Below, one piece after another: positions 14,026 through 22,361 of a DNA stretch of 33,791 nucleotides. Source of the stretch: a virus; the IMG/VR virus record IMGVR_UViG_3300028790_000012, positions 1-33,791 of that record. One strand, 5' to 3'. A program made the translations under genes and the position numbers. Under the pieces are notes generated by a model. The model made no database searches. It saw nothing but the letters and a program-made list of their open reading frames with translations, and was not told the origin of the DNA. Numbering within the stretch: the stretch's first letter is position 1; each line of letters starts with the position of its first letter.

Positions 14026-16529
14026 CAGAGCACCCCCGGATCGAGCGCGAACGGCGCTCGCGTGAAGTCCGCCGCCGCTGCGTAGATCGACGGCGCGTAG
14101 TTCGTCGCGTCGATCGTGACCGTATCACCCTGAGGCGTCACCTTCGACACCGTCCAGTCGGTCGTCTCCGCATCCTGCACCCCGAACGACAGCGTGGTCG
14201 CCTCCTGGTCGGCGTTCGCGCCCGTGAAGGCGTAGGTGCCGGGGGGGAGGACAATCTCGAACGGGGTCGCGCCGGGCGTCACGCCGAGGACGCGGAACGG
14301 CTTGCCCGTCTCGTCGCGGAATTGCACCGCGTGCGTCGCGGCCGGCGTCCAGGTCAGCGCACGGTCGACGCGGATCGTGGTCGGGTTAAGCACTGCCTCG
14401 ACGCGCGCCCCTTGCGCCCACTGCACCATGCCTGCCTGCACCCCGATGCGGTCGCCCGGCAGCAGGTTCAGCCCTTCGAGCTCCGTGTCGAAGGTGATCG
14501 TGGTTCGCTGCTGCGTGCGCTTCGCCGCGATCAGGTTCGCGTGTTCCTGGGCGACCGCCTGCGAGGTGCAACCGAACAGGTCGACGACGACGAAGTCGAC
14601 CGCGGTCGTCGGCACGAGCAGCACGGCAGGGGAGAAGGTGCGCGGGTCGCGCCAGTTCACCTGGATGCCCTCGGGCGTGCCCGGCTTGTCGAAGGCGTAG
14701 TTGACCTTGAGCGAGCCCGCCACGATGTTCGCGTCGGTGAACTGCTGCAGCTGCTGGGGCTGTACCTGGTCGTGGATCAGGCTCATGCGCGAGCCCACCG
14801 GCAGGGGCGCGGCATGCACGGTCTGCACCACGAGGCCGAGCGCCTCCCAGACCGTGCTGCGTTGATCGAAGACGGCGTTGAACCCGTTGTGGCCCACCCA
14901 GGCGGCGCGGCTCGCCGTGAGCTCGTCCAGGTCGAGCTCGTCGGCGTTGCGCGGGCGCGCTCCCCCGTAGGGGGCGCAGACCACGTCGACGAAGGCGTCG
15001 GCCGGGTTCGAGGTGACGACCGGCGTGCCGAGCCCGAGCGGGGCCAGGCGCCGCGTGCAGCGAAAACGGATCGAGCCCGACGCCGAGGCCGCGACCCCGT
15101 TCGTCGCTTTCAGCTTCACGGCGACGAGCGTCACCTCCCCGTAGACCTTCTGCGTCGGGGGCAAGTCGTTGAGCACGAACTTCAGCCCCGTCCACAGGCA
15201 CCGGTCCTGCGTGCCGAGCTTGCCGTCCAGATCCGAAATGCGCGCGACGCGCACCCGGTAGCGCCCCGACGCGACCGTGACCGTGCGCGTCCAGCGCTGC
15301 GGCGTGTTCGGCGGGTTGACGATCACCGTCAGGTTCTGGTCGTACAGCACGGGGGGCCCGAGCGTTCCCCCGAGGTCATTGATCGGCGTGACCTCGATCG
15401 TCACCAGGATCCCGCTCGGGGAGATCATGCCGCTGCCGTCGTCGAAGTAGGCATACAGCCCGTTCGGAAAGACGAAGTCGCATTCGATGCGCGTCCCGGC
15501 TTGGCCCGGCTTGCTGACCTCGAAGGGGCCGATCCACTGGCGCGAGCCGGTGCCCGCGTTGGGGGCGGCGACGAGGTCGGCGTACTTCACCTGGGTGACG
15601 TTCTTCTGGTAGTCGCTCGCGACGTAGTCGAACACCTCGTAATACCCGGGCCCGCGGTTGCGGTAGGTTGCGACCTGCACGACGCCGATATTCGGGTTCT
15701 GCGGCATGAGTGCCATCTTGCCGTCGACCGAGAGCGCGACCGAGAGGTCGATGCCCACCGGCGTCGCGCTCGTACGCCCGTTCGTCGCGCGCCAGTACCA
15801 GAGCGGATAGTTCGGCGAGCCCGTGCCCGCGTTCGGGGCAAGTAACTCCTGGTCGGCGACGTTCGAGCACGACACGACGTTTTCGCGCACGCCGCGCTCG
15901 GTCTGGATCACGCCGAACTTCGATTGATGCTGCGACGGCAGGTACATCCACCACTGTGCGATGGAAGTCGGCAGCGGCGTCGCCGACGAGTCGCCGATCA
16001 GGAGCTCCGAGATCGTGTGCTCGCCCATGCCCAGGCAGAAGATCGCGTGGAGGTACTGCTCGTTGTTCTCGAAGTAGGTGTAAGGCTGGCAGGCGTAGTC
16101 GGGCGTGGCGATTACCGCCCCGTAGATCACGGGGATCGGCTGGCCCAGGCGCGCCGCGTTGCGCCCCTTCGCGATGCCGTAGACCTGCGAGGGATCGGGC
16201 GTGTCGGCCGCGGCGGGCTGGCTCGGCGCGAACAGTCGGTTGATGACGACGCCGATCATGTAGGCGAAGACCGACTGGACGAAGAACTCGGCCAGCGCGA
16301 GCTCGCCGCCGCCCGGCGTGAAGGTGACGAGCACCTCGTCGGCGTCGCGCGTGCGGTAAGTGCGATCGAGGCACGGCGCGCCGTTGACCGTCACCGTGCG
16401 CTGCAGCCCCTCGACGGGCGTAGGCACATGCGCGTCGAGCCAGTCGAGCAGCCACTCCCCCGCGGCGAGCTTGCAGCGCCGGCGCCGGCTCGGGTCGAGC
16501 GGGTTCGTCAGGACGAGCAGGTCTGCCAC
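14025..16529 (-). CDS. Tail tip / central fibre protein, lambda J-like
   Basis: An 834-residue protein. The GTG at 16529 is chosen because GGAG lies 8 nt upstream, and it overlaps the NlpC/P60 gene by 22 nt. Early residues carry the FAYMIGVVINRLFAP hydrophobic segment and the QVYGIAKGRNAARLGQPIPVIYG pattern characteristic of phage tip proteins of the gpJ/TipJ type. These are followed by beta-rich baseplate-hub-like domains and fibronectin-like strands. The protein sits at the distal tail end, nucleates tail assembly on the tape measure, and often contacts the receptor. Gene order (DUF1833, NlpC/P60, J) supports the call. Confidence 0.88.
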   Translation of the reverse strand: MADLLVLTNPLDPSRRRRCKLAAGEWLLDWLDAHVPTPVEGLQRTVTVNGAPCLDRTYRTRDADEVLVTFTPGGGELALAEFFVQSVFAYMIGVVINRLFAPSQPAAADTPDPSQVYGIAKGRNAARLGQPIPVIYGAVIATPDYACQPYTYFENNEQYLHAIFCLGMGEHTISELLIGDSSATPLPTSIAQWWMYLPSQHQSKFGVIQTERGVRENVVSCSNVADQELLAPNAGTGSPNYPLWYWRATNGRTSATPVGIDLSVALSVDGKMALMPQNPNIGVVQVATYRNRGPGYYEVFDYVASDYQKNVTQVKYADLVAAPNAGTGSRQWIGPFEVSKPGQAGTRIECDFVFPNGLYAYFDDGSGMISPSGILVTIEVTPINDLGGTLGPPVLYDQNLTVIVNPPNTPQRWTRTVTVASGRYRVRVARISDLDGKLGTQDRCLWTGLKFVLNDLPPTQKVYGEVTLVAVKLKATNGVAASASGSIRFRCTRRLAPLGLGTPVVTSNPADAFVDVVCAPYGGARPRNADELDLDELTASRAAWVGHNGFNAVFDQRSTVWEALGLVVQTVHAAPLPVGSRMSLIHDQVQPQQLQQFTDANIVAGSLKVNYAFDKPGTPEGIQVNWRDPRTFSPAVLLVPTTAVDFVVVDLFGCTSQAVAQEHANLIAAKRTQQRTTITFDTELEGLNLLPGDRIGVQAGMVQWAQGARVEAVLNPTTIRVDRALTWTPAATHAVQFRDETGKPFRVLGVTPGATPFEIVLPPGTYAFTGANADQEATTLSFGVQDAETTDWTVSKVTPQGDTVTIDATNYAPSIYAAAADFTRAPFALDPGVL

Positions 16530-16900
16530 TGCCAGCACTCCAAGGCGCCGCACACGCCCGTCCAATGCGCGAGCGTCCACGCCATGACGCCGCCGCGCGC
16601 CTGCGTGTGCAGGACGAGCCGCCCGACGAGCACGCCCGCGTGCGCGCCCGACGTGCTCATGACGACCGCGCCGTGCGAGGGCGCGACACGCTGCCAGCCC
16701 GCAGGCCAGGGGGCATCGCTGAACAGCGCATGCACCTCGGCGCGCGTCAGCGCGGCCGAGGCGAAGTCAGGCGGCAGCGCGAGCCCCAGGCGCCGGCGCA
16801 CTTCGAGCACCAGTCCCCAGCAGTCGAAGGCGTCGGGGCCGCGCGCCCCGCGCACGAAGGGGCGCCCCACGAGGTCGTTGAAATCGGCCGGGGCGTTCAT
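16508..16900 (-). CDS. NlpC/P60-family tail assembly peptidase
   Basis: A 130-residue protein with ATG at 16900 overlapping the upstream TGA. The nucleophile is Cys27 in DAFDCWGLVLEVRR, the canonical D-C-W-G-L of NlpC/P60 peptidases. The catalytic His is in SGAHAGVLVG near residues 85-87. Family members cleave peptidoglycan stem peptides. In siphophages the gene just before J (lambda K position) helps tip assembly or local cell-wall digestion during infection. No signal peptide is present, consistent with a virion protein. Confidence 0.9.
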   Translation of the reverse strand: MNAPADFNDLVGRPFVRGARGPDAFDCWGLVLEVRRRLGLALPPDFASAALTRAEVHALFSDAPWPAGWQRVAPSHGAVVMSTSGAHAGVLVGRLVLHTQARGGVMAWTLAHWTGVCGALECWQWQTCSS

Positions 16901-17415
16901 CGGTCGAGCCCCGGAAAGCGCAGCACGTCATACGTGAACGCGGGAAAGCGCCGGTTGAGCACGTCCGAGCGGCCGGCCGTGCCCGCGACCGCCTCTTCGG
17001 TGATCTGGATGCCGTCGAAGGTCAGGCGCAGCGGGGGTGCCTGCGGGGTCTGCGTGCTGCCCAGGCTGGACAGGAATACCCGATACGTCGCCGTGATGCG
17101 CTTCGTCGGCGTGACGTGCGCCAGCTGCACCGCTTGCGCGATGAGCGGGTCGGCGTTGGTCAGCGTCACCGGCAGGTCCTGCTGCCCCGCGCCGTCGACG
17201 GCGGGCAGCACGACCGAGAACGGGAACGGCTGGAACGTGACCGTCGGATTGCCGACCGTCTCCAGCCGCGCGGTGAACGCGACCGGCGACGAGGTCAGGT
17301 AGAACGGCGTGGCCCACGCCTCGTGTTCGAGCGTCAGCGTCTCCCACAGCTGCACGCCGGCCGGGGCGCTGGCGCGCACGCGGGCGAGGTCGGCGGTGGC
17401 ACCGGTGGCGGGCAT
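16897..17415 (-). CDS. DUF1833 minor tail protein
   Basis: A 172-residue protein from an ATG at 17415. The upstream in-frame extension is arginine-rich shadow and overlaps the tape measure end. The WETLTLEHEAWATPFYLTSSP opening, the beta-strand-rich middle and the PLRLTFDGIQITEEAVAGTAGRSD end match DUF1833 phage proteins. These occupy the position between tape measure and NlpC/P60 genes, comparable to lambda M/L. They form part of the tail tip. The stop overlaps the NlpC/P60 start (ATGA), so the two are coupled. Confidence 0.82.
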   Translation of the reverse strand: MPATGATADLARVRASAPAGVQLWETLTLEHEAWATPFYLTSSPVAFTARLETVGNPTVTFQPFPFSVVLPAVDGAGQQDLPVTLTNADPLIAQAVQLAHVTPTKRITATYRVFLSSLGSTQTPQAPPLRLTFDGIQITEEAVAGTAGRSDVLNRRFPAFTYDVLRFPGLDR

Positions 17416-17419
17416 GGCG

Positions 17420-19498
17420 TTAGAACGGCGCCGACGCGCCGCGCGAGAGGCGGAACGCCGCCTCGTGCGCCCGGGAGATTTCGTTCCCCCCGCGGCGGAT
17501 GTCGACGGCCATCGAACGCTTCGTCGCCTCGATGATGATCTGCAGGTCGCCCGCGCCGTCGCGCTGTGCACTCACGCGCGCGTCGGCGTGGTTGTGGATC
17601 GCGATGTTCAGCGGCACGGTGCCGGCCGACTCCACGCCGAGGTTGCCGTTCGCGCCCCGGCGCAGCGGGAGCACGGCCTCGGGGCCCGCCTCGCCCATCA
17701 GCGCCATCGGCAGGGTGAGCCCTTGCGAGATCACGCCCCCGCGTGCGAAGGGCAGCACGCGCCCCGCGGCGAAGACGGCGCCGAGCGCGGCCTGGATGCC
17801 CGTCGAGGGCGGAGGCGCGACCGCCGCACCGGCGCCGCCCGTGAACATCTTCAGGATGGCTTGCTTCGCAAGCAACTTCAGCAGGTCCGCCAGGATCGAC
17901 TGCACCATCCCCCGGAACGCCTCGGCCGCAGTGACCGAGCCCGAGGACAGGCTTTCGACGAAGCGATCGAAGCCGGCGCTGACGATCTCCTGGGCTTCGG
18001 TGATCTCGTCATACACGGGGGCGATGTGCTTGAGTGCGAGCTCGTGCTCCAGCCATGCGCCGGCGAGTTTCTTCTGTTCGTCGGTGCCGGTGACGGTCAG
18101 CGCGATCATCCCCTGCATCTCCAGGTCGGCATCCTTCTGCGCCTTGATCTGCGCGTTGATCGAATCCTCGACACGCCGGTTCGCGTTCGCCTGATCGATG
18201 TTGGCGTCGGTGATCTTGCCCGTCGTGTCGACGTAGACCCCCATCGCATCGTTGAGCAGGCGCTGTGCGCCAGCCGTCTCGATCGTCTCGGTGCGCAGGT
18301 CCTCCCACAGCTTGCGCATCGGGGCGCTCGCCGCGTACAGGTCATCGGCAGCACGCGCGGCGATGCGGTCGGCTTCGGCCGCGTCCTTCTTTGCCTTCGC
18401 AGCTTTCTCTGCCGCCTCCTTCTCTGCGCGGAGGCGCTTCTCGACATCGGTCTCGGGCGGCAGTGCGAGCGGGATGTGCCACGGCGTCTCGATTTCCTGC
18501 TTCGTCTTCTTCCACTCGCGCACCAGGTTTTCCAAGCTGGTGATCGTCTCGGCGTTGGCCTTGCCGATCTTGTCGGTGGTCTCCTTGTAGATGTCGCCCC
18601 ACTCCCACGCCGGGCTGGTGGCGAACTTGCGGATGCCCTCCTGCACGGCCATGACATCGCGCAGGCCCCCGGCCAGCAGCGAGACGCCCATCGCGATACG
18701 CACGACGTCCTCACCGATCGCCGCGCCCCACTCGTGCAGGCCGCCCGTGCCGCCGCTGACCCGCACGAGCTCCTTCGCGACCGACTGCAGCGCGGGCAGC
18801 AGGCCCGAGACGAAGGAGCGCGCGGCGCCCGCGGCCGTGTTGCCCAGCAGGTCCAGCTGGTTGTTGAAGTCCTCCGCCGCCTTGAGCGCGTCGTCGGAGA
18901 GCACGAGCCCCAGCTTCTTCGCCTCGTCGCTCATCGCGGCCAGGCCCTTCGTGCCGGCGTTCAGGGTGGGGATCAATTCGTTGCCGTTCCGGCCGAAGAT
19001 CGCCACGGCGAGCGCCGACTTCTGCGCGCCGTCCGGCAACTTCGCGAACGCGTCGGCGATCTTCGCAAGCGCCGACGCGGTCGTGTCGCCGCTCGTGACC
19101 CCGAACGCGCGCAGCGCCTGCGCGGCGTCGCTCGTGCCTTGGCTCACGTCTTGCAGGTTCTGCGACAGGTGCTGCAGACCGCGGTCGAGCGCCTCGGCGC
19201 TGGAGCCGCTCGCCGTCGCCGCGTAGCGCAGTGCCTGCAGCTTGTCGGTAGCCACGCCGATGCGCTGCGCTGCCTTGACGACCTCGTCCATGCTCGCCAC
19301 GACGGCCATGAACCGATCGACGATGACGCCTGCGGCGAAGGAGACGCCGAGCGCCGCGCCGGCGTTCCTGATGCCTTGCGCCAGACTCGCCATGCGCTTG
19401 TCGACAGAGTCGGTCGAGCGGGCGATCTTCTCCAACTCGCGCACGGCGGGCGTGCCGTCGACGGACAGGCGGTACAGGCGTTCGATGGCGTCGGCCAT
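17420..19498 (-). CDS. Tail tape measure protein
   Basis: A 692-residue protein with AGGA before the ATG at 19498. Features are: an N-terminal helical region with an amphipathic/hydrophobic stretch at about 49-66, a region resembling tail-length tape-measure domains (SAEALDRGLQHLSQNLQDVSQG), and long charged coiled-coil helices near 370-420 (EKRLRAEKEAAEKAAKAKKDAAEADR). The C-terminal FARGGVISQGLTLPMALMGEAGPEAVLPLRRG is the signature of phage minor tail/tape proteins. Using the usual figure of about 1.5 angstrom per residue, the tail would be around 100 nm. It determines tail length and is ejected with DNA. Confidence 0.92.
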   Translation of the reverse strand: MADAIERLYRLSVDGTPAVRELEKIARSTDSVDKRMASLAQGIRNAGAALGVSFAAGVIVDRFMAVVASMDEVVKAAQRIGVATDKLQALRYAATASGSSAEALDRGLQHLSQNLQDVSQGTSDAAQALRAFGVTSGDTTASALAKIADAFAKLPDGAQKSALAVAIFGRNGNELIPTLNAGTKGLAAMSDEAKKLGLVLSDDALKAAEDFNNQLDLLGNTAAGAARSFVSGLLPALQSVAKELVRVSGGTGGLHEWGAAIGEDVVRIAMGVSLLAGGLRDVMAVQEGIRKFATSPAWEWGDIYKETTDKIGKANAETITSLENLVREWKKTKQEIETPWHIPLALPPETDVEKRLRAEKEAAEKAAKAKKDAAEADRIAARAADDLYAASAPMRKLWEDLRTETIETAGAQRLLNDAMGVYVDTTGKITDANIDQANANRRVEDSINAQIKAQKDADLEMQGMIALTVTGTDEQKKLAGAWLEHELALKHIAPVYDEITEAQEIVSAGFDRFVESLSSGSVTAAEAFRGMVQSILADLLKLLAKQAILKMFTGGAGAAVAPPPSTGIQAALGAVFAAGRVLPFARGGVISQGLTLPMALMGEAGPEAVLPLRRGANGNLGVESAGTVPLNIAIHNHADARVSAQRDGAGDLQIIIEATKRSMAVDIRRGGNEISRAHEAAFRLSRGASAPF

Positions 19499-19502
19499 TG
19501 CG

Positions 19503-20279
19503 CTAGATCCTCACGCGCCGAACGCGCGGGCTGATCACGATCATGCCGGTGCCGGACGTGCGCGTCATGAGCTCGCCCGCGACCATGTGCGCCTTGGAGA
19601 AGACGACTCGCACATGGAATTGCTTGAAGGCAATGCGCTTGCGCACGCCCTCTGCGGCCCAGAAGAAGTAGCCGCGATTCTGCTTCGACTTCGCCGGGCG
19701 CCCCTTGCGCCCGATCGGCGCCACCAGTCGCCCGCCGCGCGCCACGTTGCGGTTCGTGAGCGTGGCGTAGCCGATGTCCTTGGGCACGAGCACGAGCCGG
19801 TCGCCGGCGCCGAAGAACGGCGGCGCATTGCCGGGGGTGGTCGGGCGCGGCGCGCCCCCCTTCGGGATGTAGAGCCACTGCCAGTTGCCGCCGACGTTGC
19901 CGAGTTGCCCCGAGCGCATCGTCGTCGAGCGCGCAATGGCACCGGCGAGCTCCATCTCCACCTCGCGCATTGCTGAAGCCGCGAGCATCACGCCGTAGAG
20001 CACGACGGTGCGCTTGTCAACATCCTCGACCCGCTTGCCCGTGCGCGCGTCGACTTCGAGCAGGGTCGGCGGGTTGCCGATGCGCAGCTGCTGGTTCGTT
20101 TCCTCGAACGTGATGCCACGGATCATCGAGCGCACGTCGGCCAGCGACTGCGTGCGGATCTCCTTGACGAGCGTCTCGCGCAGGAACGTCTCGCCGCCGA
20201 GCGTGACCGTGCGAAAGCGCGGGATCACGGGCGGGGGCAGGCCCCCCGCCTTCGTCCAGTTCGCGCTGGTGGATGCCAT
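19503..20279 (-). CDS. Unassigned tail-region protein
   Basis: A 258-residue protein starting at the ATG at 20279, between the tail-terminator-like gene and the tape measure gene. It has no transmembrane segment. The N-terminal third is polar with an FLRETLVKEIRTQSLADVRSM helix. The middle is Gly/Pro-rich (GNWQWLYIPKGGAPRP and later GGRLVAPIGRKGRPAKSKQNRGYFFW). The end is basic and beta-like. This slot is not filled in lambda-type tail operons, where the chaperones abut the tape gene. It may be a minor tail protein. The family is not recognised. Confidence 0.65.
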   Translation of the reverse strand: MASTSANWTKAGGLPPPVIPRFRTVTLGGETFLRETLVKEIRTQSLADVRSMIRGITFEETNQQLRIGNPPTLLEVDARTGKRVEDVDKRTVVLYGVMLAASAMREVEMELAGAIARSTTMRSGQLGNVGGNWQWLYIPKGGAPRPTTPGNAPPFFGAGDRLVLVPKDIGYATLTNRNVARGGRLVAPIGRKGRPAKSKQNRGYFFWAAEGVRKRIAFKQFHVRVVFSKAHMVAGELMTRTSGTGMIVISPRVRRVRI

Positions 20280-20289
20280 CGCCGGGGCC

Positions 20290-20667
20290 TCACGTCGGCG
20301 GCTTGCCGGCCGCGAGCCACTGCCCCTGGATGCGCCAGGCGCGCACGTTCGGCTCGAAGAAATCGCTCTCGCCCTGCAGGCGCCAGCCGCCGAGCGCCGC
20401 GGTCGCGTCGCGGATCGCGGTCGCGAGCGCGCGGCCCTCTTCGTAGTGCAGCGTCCACGAGTCGATCACGAGCACCGTGTTGCCGACGTAGGGGGCGTGC
20501 TGGCACATGTCTTCGTAGTCGGCCGTGGAGAACGTCTGGCGCTGCACGACCACGAGCGGGAACGCGGGCACCTCGCCCGCCGATTCGAAGGGGGCATACC
20601 CCCACCAGACCGGCACCGGCGAGAGCGCGGCCAGGAGCGTGGCGACGAGGTCGCGTTCATCAGCCAT
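20290..20667 (-). CDS. Tail terminator-like / tail completion protein (tentative)
   Basis: A 125-residue protein from the ATG at 20667, which overlaps the preceding stop by 8 nt. The first helix (DLVATLLAALSPVPVWWGYAP) is followed by a VVVQRQTFST strand, a long LVIDSWTLHYEEGRALATAIRDATAAL unit and a C-terminal beta strand. This order of secondary structure resembles tail terminator or completion proteins. Those normally lie upstream of the major tail gene, whereas this one lies after the chaperones. The assignment rests on fold impression and context only. Confidence 0.5.
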   Translation of the reverse strand: MADERDLVATLLAALSPVPVWWGYAPFESAGEVPAFPLVVVQRQTFSTADYEDMCQHAPYVGNTVLVIDSWTLHYEEGRALATAIRDATAALGGWRLQGESDFFEPNVRAWRIQGQWLAAGKPPT

Positions 20668-20887
20668 GCGAGAAGGCCGCACGCAGGTCGGCGCGCGACG
20701 CCGTGCGCGGATCGAGCGCGTCGGCGTCGGCGAGCGCTGCCGCATCGTTGGCCGCGGCCGGGGCGCGCGGCCAGAAGAATTCCGCCCACGCGACGAGCTC
20801 GCGCAGGGACAGCCGCTCGATCTCGGAGGCGGTCTTGTGCAGGCGCGAACCGAGCTCGAAGAGGATGCGCACGCCCGGCTCGCTCAC
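20660..20887 (-). CDS. Second tail assembly chaperone-like ORF (gpT position)
   Basis: A 75-residue frame starting at a GTG (20887) that overlaps the stop of the first chaperone gene as GTGA. It has helical composition with an EIERLSLRELVAWAEFFWPRAP segment. This is typical of the short C-terminal extension that lambda-like phages add by -1 frameshifting. The relation of the two frames is indeed -1. However, the local GGGGGAG stretch does not form a proper X-XXY-YYZ slippery heptamer. Reinitiation through GTGA or a frameshift fusion are both possible. Confidence 0.65.
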   Translation of the reverse strand: MSEPGVRILFELGSRLHKTASEIERLSLRELVAWAEFFWPRAPAAANDAAALADADALDPRTASRADLRAAFSHG

Positions 20888-21294
20888 AACTCCCCCGGCG
20901 TGTCGTCCCCCTCGGGGGTGTCCTCGTCGTCGTCGCCTTCCGCGAACGCCTCGGCCGTCAGCCCGTAGAGCTCGTTGCTGCGCGCGATGGCTTTCATCAG
21001 GCCGACCACGGCCGAGCCCGGTACGGCGTCGAGCACGGCGAGCGCCGCGGTCGCCGCCGGCTCGTCGAAGGTGTCGAAGGCGTCGCGCGCCCAGGGCTCG
21101 CCGCCGCTGGTTTCCGTCGCGCGCCCGAACGGCTCGCCGTCGACGAACAGCGAGACGACGAACAAGAGTTCGTTCTTGCGCGCGAAGCCGCCCGTCAGGA
21201 TGGGGCGCACGACCCCGTAGCTCTGCTCGCGCAGCTGCACGTGCGCGCCGAGCGCATCGAGCCCGGAGAGGTCGACCGTTTGCAAAGCGAACAT
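20884..21294 (-). CDS. Tail assembly chaperone-like protein (gpG position)
   Basis: A 136-residue protein from an ATG at 21294, in the gene slot directly after the major tail protein and before the tape measure. It has an RKNELLFVVSLFVDGEPFG strand pair, a helical FDTFDEPAATAALAVLDAV part and a very acidic C-terminal tail (EGDDDEDTPEGDD). In siphophages such proteins coat the tape measure before tube polymerisation and are absent from the virion. The call is from position, size and the acidic tail. Sequence similarity cannot be tested here. Confidence 0.7.
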   Translation of the reverse strand: MFALQTVDLSGLDALGAHVQLREQSYGVVRPILTGGFARKNELLFVVSLFVDGEPFGRATETSGGEPWARDAFDTFDEPAATAALAVLDAVPGSAVVGLMKAIARSNELYGLTAEAFAEGDDDEDTPEGDDTPGEL

Positions 21295-21314
21295 GGGATT
21301 GGTGCCTTTCGTTT

Positions 21315-21992
21315 TCAGAGCGCCCAGGAGTACGTCGGCATTTCGGTGTACTGGCCGGAGCCGGAGAATTGCAGGCCCTGATTCGTCGCGGCGTTCTTGC
21401 TCATCTCGCCGATCTGGGCGGGGCCCATCGCGTAGCCGCCCTCGGGGCCGAAGTCGAACAGCACCCAGACGACGGGCTTCGGGTTCAGGATCGAGGCGCG
21501 CCAGAGGTTGCGATACCCCGGCGAGCCGGCGTCCGCGAGGCCCGAGAAGGTGAACGTCGGGGGCTTGGGCGACCCGAGCTTCGTTGACGAGCCGCACATA
21601 TCGTCGAGTGCGATCGAGTCGGGCGCCTGCCCCGCGATCGTGACCGCGGCCAGGCAGACGTGCATCAGGTCGACCTCGCCGCCCGCGAAGGTCAGCGCCT
21701 GCAGGGTGCCCGTGGCCACGGCCGCATTGAACTTCGTGCCGTCCACGTCCGGCAGCAGGAACCCGGTGGCCGATACCGTGGCGACCTTGAACGCATAGCC
21801 ATCGAGCAGCGGCTCCCCCGTGTCCTGGAACCGCACGTAGTCGCCGGCCGCGATGCCGGGGGGCATGGTCGCGGGCGTCACGACCGGGGGCGCCGCCTTC
21901 GTGATCGACGTGACCGCGACCGCCGTGGGCGGCGATACGGTCGCGTCGACGTTGCTCACGTACATGTGCGCTTCGCTAACGATCTTGGTCAT
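21315..21992 (-). CDS. Major tail (tube) protein
   Basis: A 225-residue protein with GGAGGG upstream of the ATG at 21992. The all-beta composition, the YVSNVDATVSPPTAVAVTSITKAAPP opening, and the GLADAGSPGYRNLWRAS...KPVVWVLFDFGPEGGYAMGPAQI segment fit a tail tube protein. A short gap separates it from the connectors upstream and the chaperones downstream, which is the standard position. It forms hexameric rings that stack to build the flexible tail. The final FSGSGQYTEMPTYSWAL strand is typical of tube proteins. Confidence 0.82.
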   Translation of the reverse strand: MTKIVSEAHMYVSNVDATVSPPTAVAVTSITKAAPPVVTPATMPPGIAAGDYVRFQDTGEPLLDGYAFKVATVSATGFLLPDVDGTKFNAAVATGTLQALTFAGGEVDLMHVCLAAVTIAGQAPDSIALDDMCGSSTKLGSPKPPTFTFSGLADAGSPGYRNLWRASILNPKPVVWVLFDFGPEGGYAMGPAQIGEMSKNAATNQGLQFSGSGQYTEMPTYSWAL

Positions 21993-22016
21993 GGTGCGGC
22001 CCTCCTTTGCGGGCGG

Positions 22017-22361
22017 TCAGGGGTTCGAGAGGCCGCACGTCGCGGCGATCGTGATGTCCGCGCGGTTGTGCGAGGGCAGGATCTCGACGAAGTCGAACGT
22101 GCGCGCCGCGTCGTCGTCGAGGTCGACCGCGCGCCAGTCCGGCTCCACCGTCACGCCGGGCGTCTCCCGGATCGTGATACGCCACGTCACGCCCGCGAGC
22201 TCGCGATCGGCGGCGAGGTACTCGCGCCCCGAGATCGAGTCGACCGCGGCGTCGACCTCGATGACGGGCGCCCATTCCTTGACCGCGCCCCCGAAGGCGT
22301 CGCGGGTAACCCCGATCGGCCGCTCCAGGCGCAGCCAGTGGCGCAGGCGTCCGGCTTTCAT
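22017..22361 (-). CDS. Head-tail adaptor (SPP1 gp16 / HK97 gp10-type stopper)
   Basis: A 114-residue protein whose ATG (22361) overlaps the preceding stop. It opens with MKAGRLRHWLRLERPIGVTRDAFGGAVKEW and continues with the DAAVDSISGREYLAADRELAGVTWRITIRE pattern. This is the recognisable sequence plan of phage head closure (stopper) proteins: basic N-terminus, a beta barrel, then an FVEI...RADITIAAT end. The protein plugs the portal/adaptor ring after DNA packaging and provides the tail docking face. Confidence 0.85.
   Translation of the reverse strand: MKAGRLRHWLRLERPIGVTRDAFGGAVKEWAPVIEVDAAVDSISGREYLAADRELAGVTWRITIRETPGVTVEPDWRAVDLDDDAARTFDFVEILPSHNRADITIAATCGLSNP

Noticed and set aside
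14322-15845. A 507-codon plus-strand frame opposite the J-like gene
   Set aside because: Shadow composition, no start signal, and the opposite frame matches tip-protein patterns.
17309-19534. A 741-codon plus-strand frame opposite the tape measure gene
   Set aside because: Arg/Gln/Leu-rich shadow of a long high-GC gene, without a ribosome site; the tape measure frame has clear family features.
20884-20900. Programmed -1 frameshift at GGGGGAG
   Set aside because: The in-frame codons GGG GAG do not satisfy X-XXY-YYZ; GTGA reinitiation is at least as likely.
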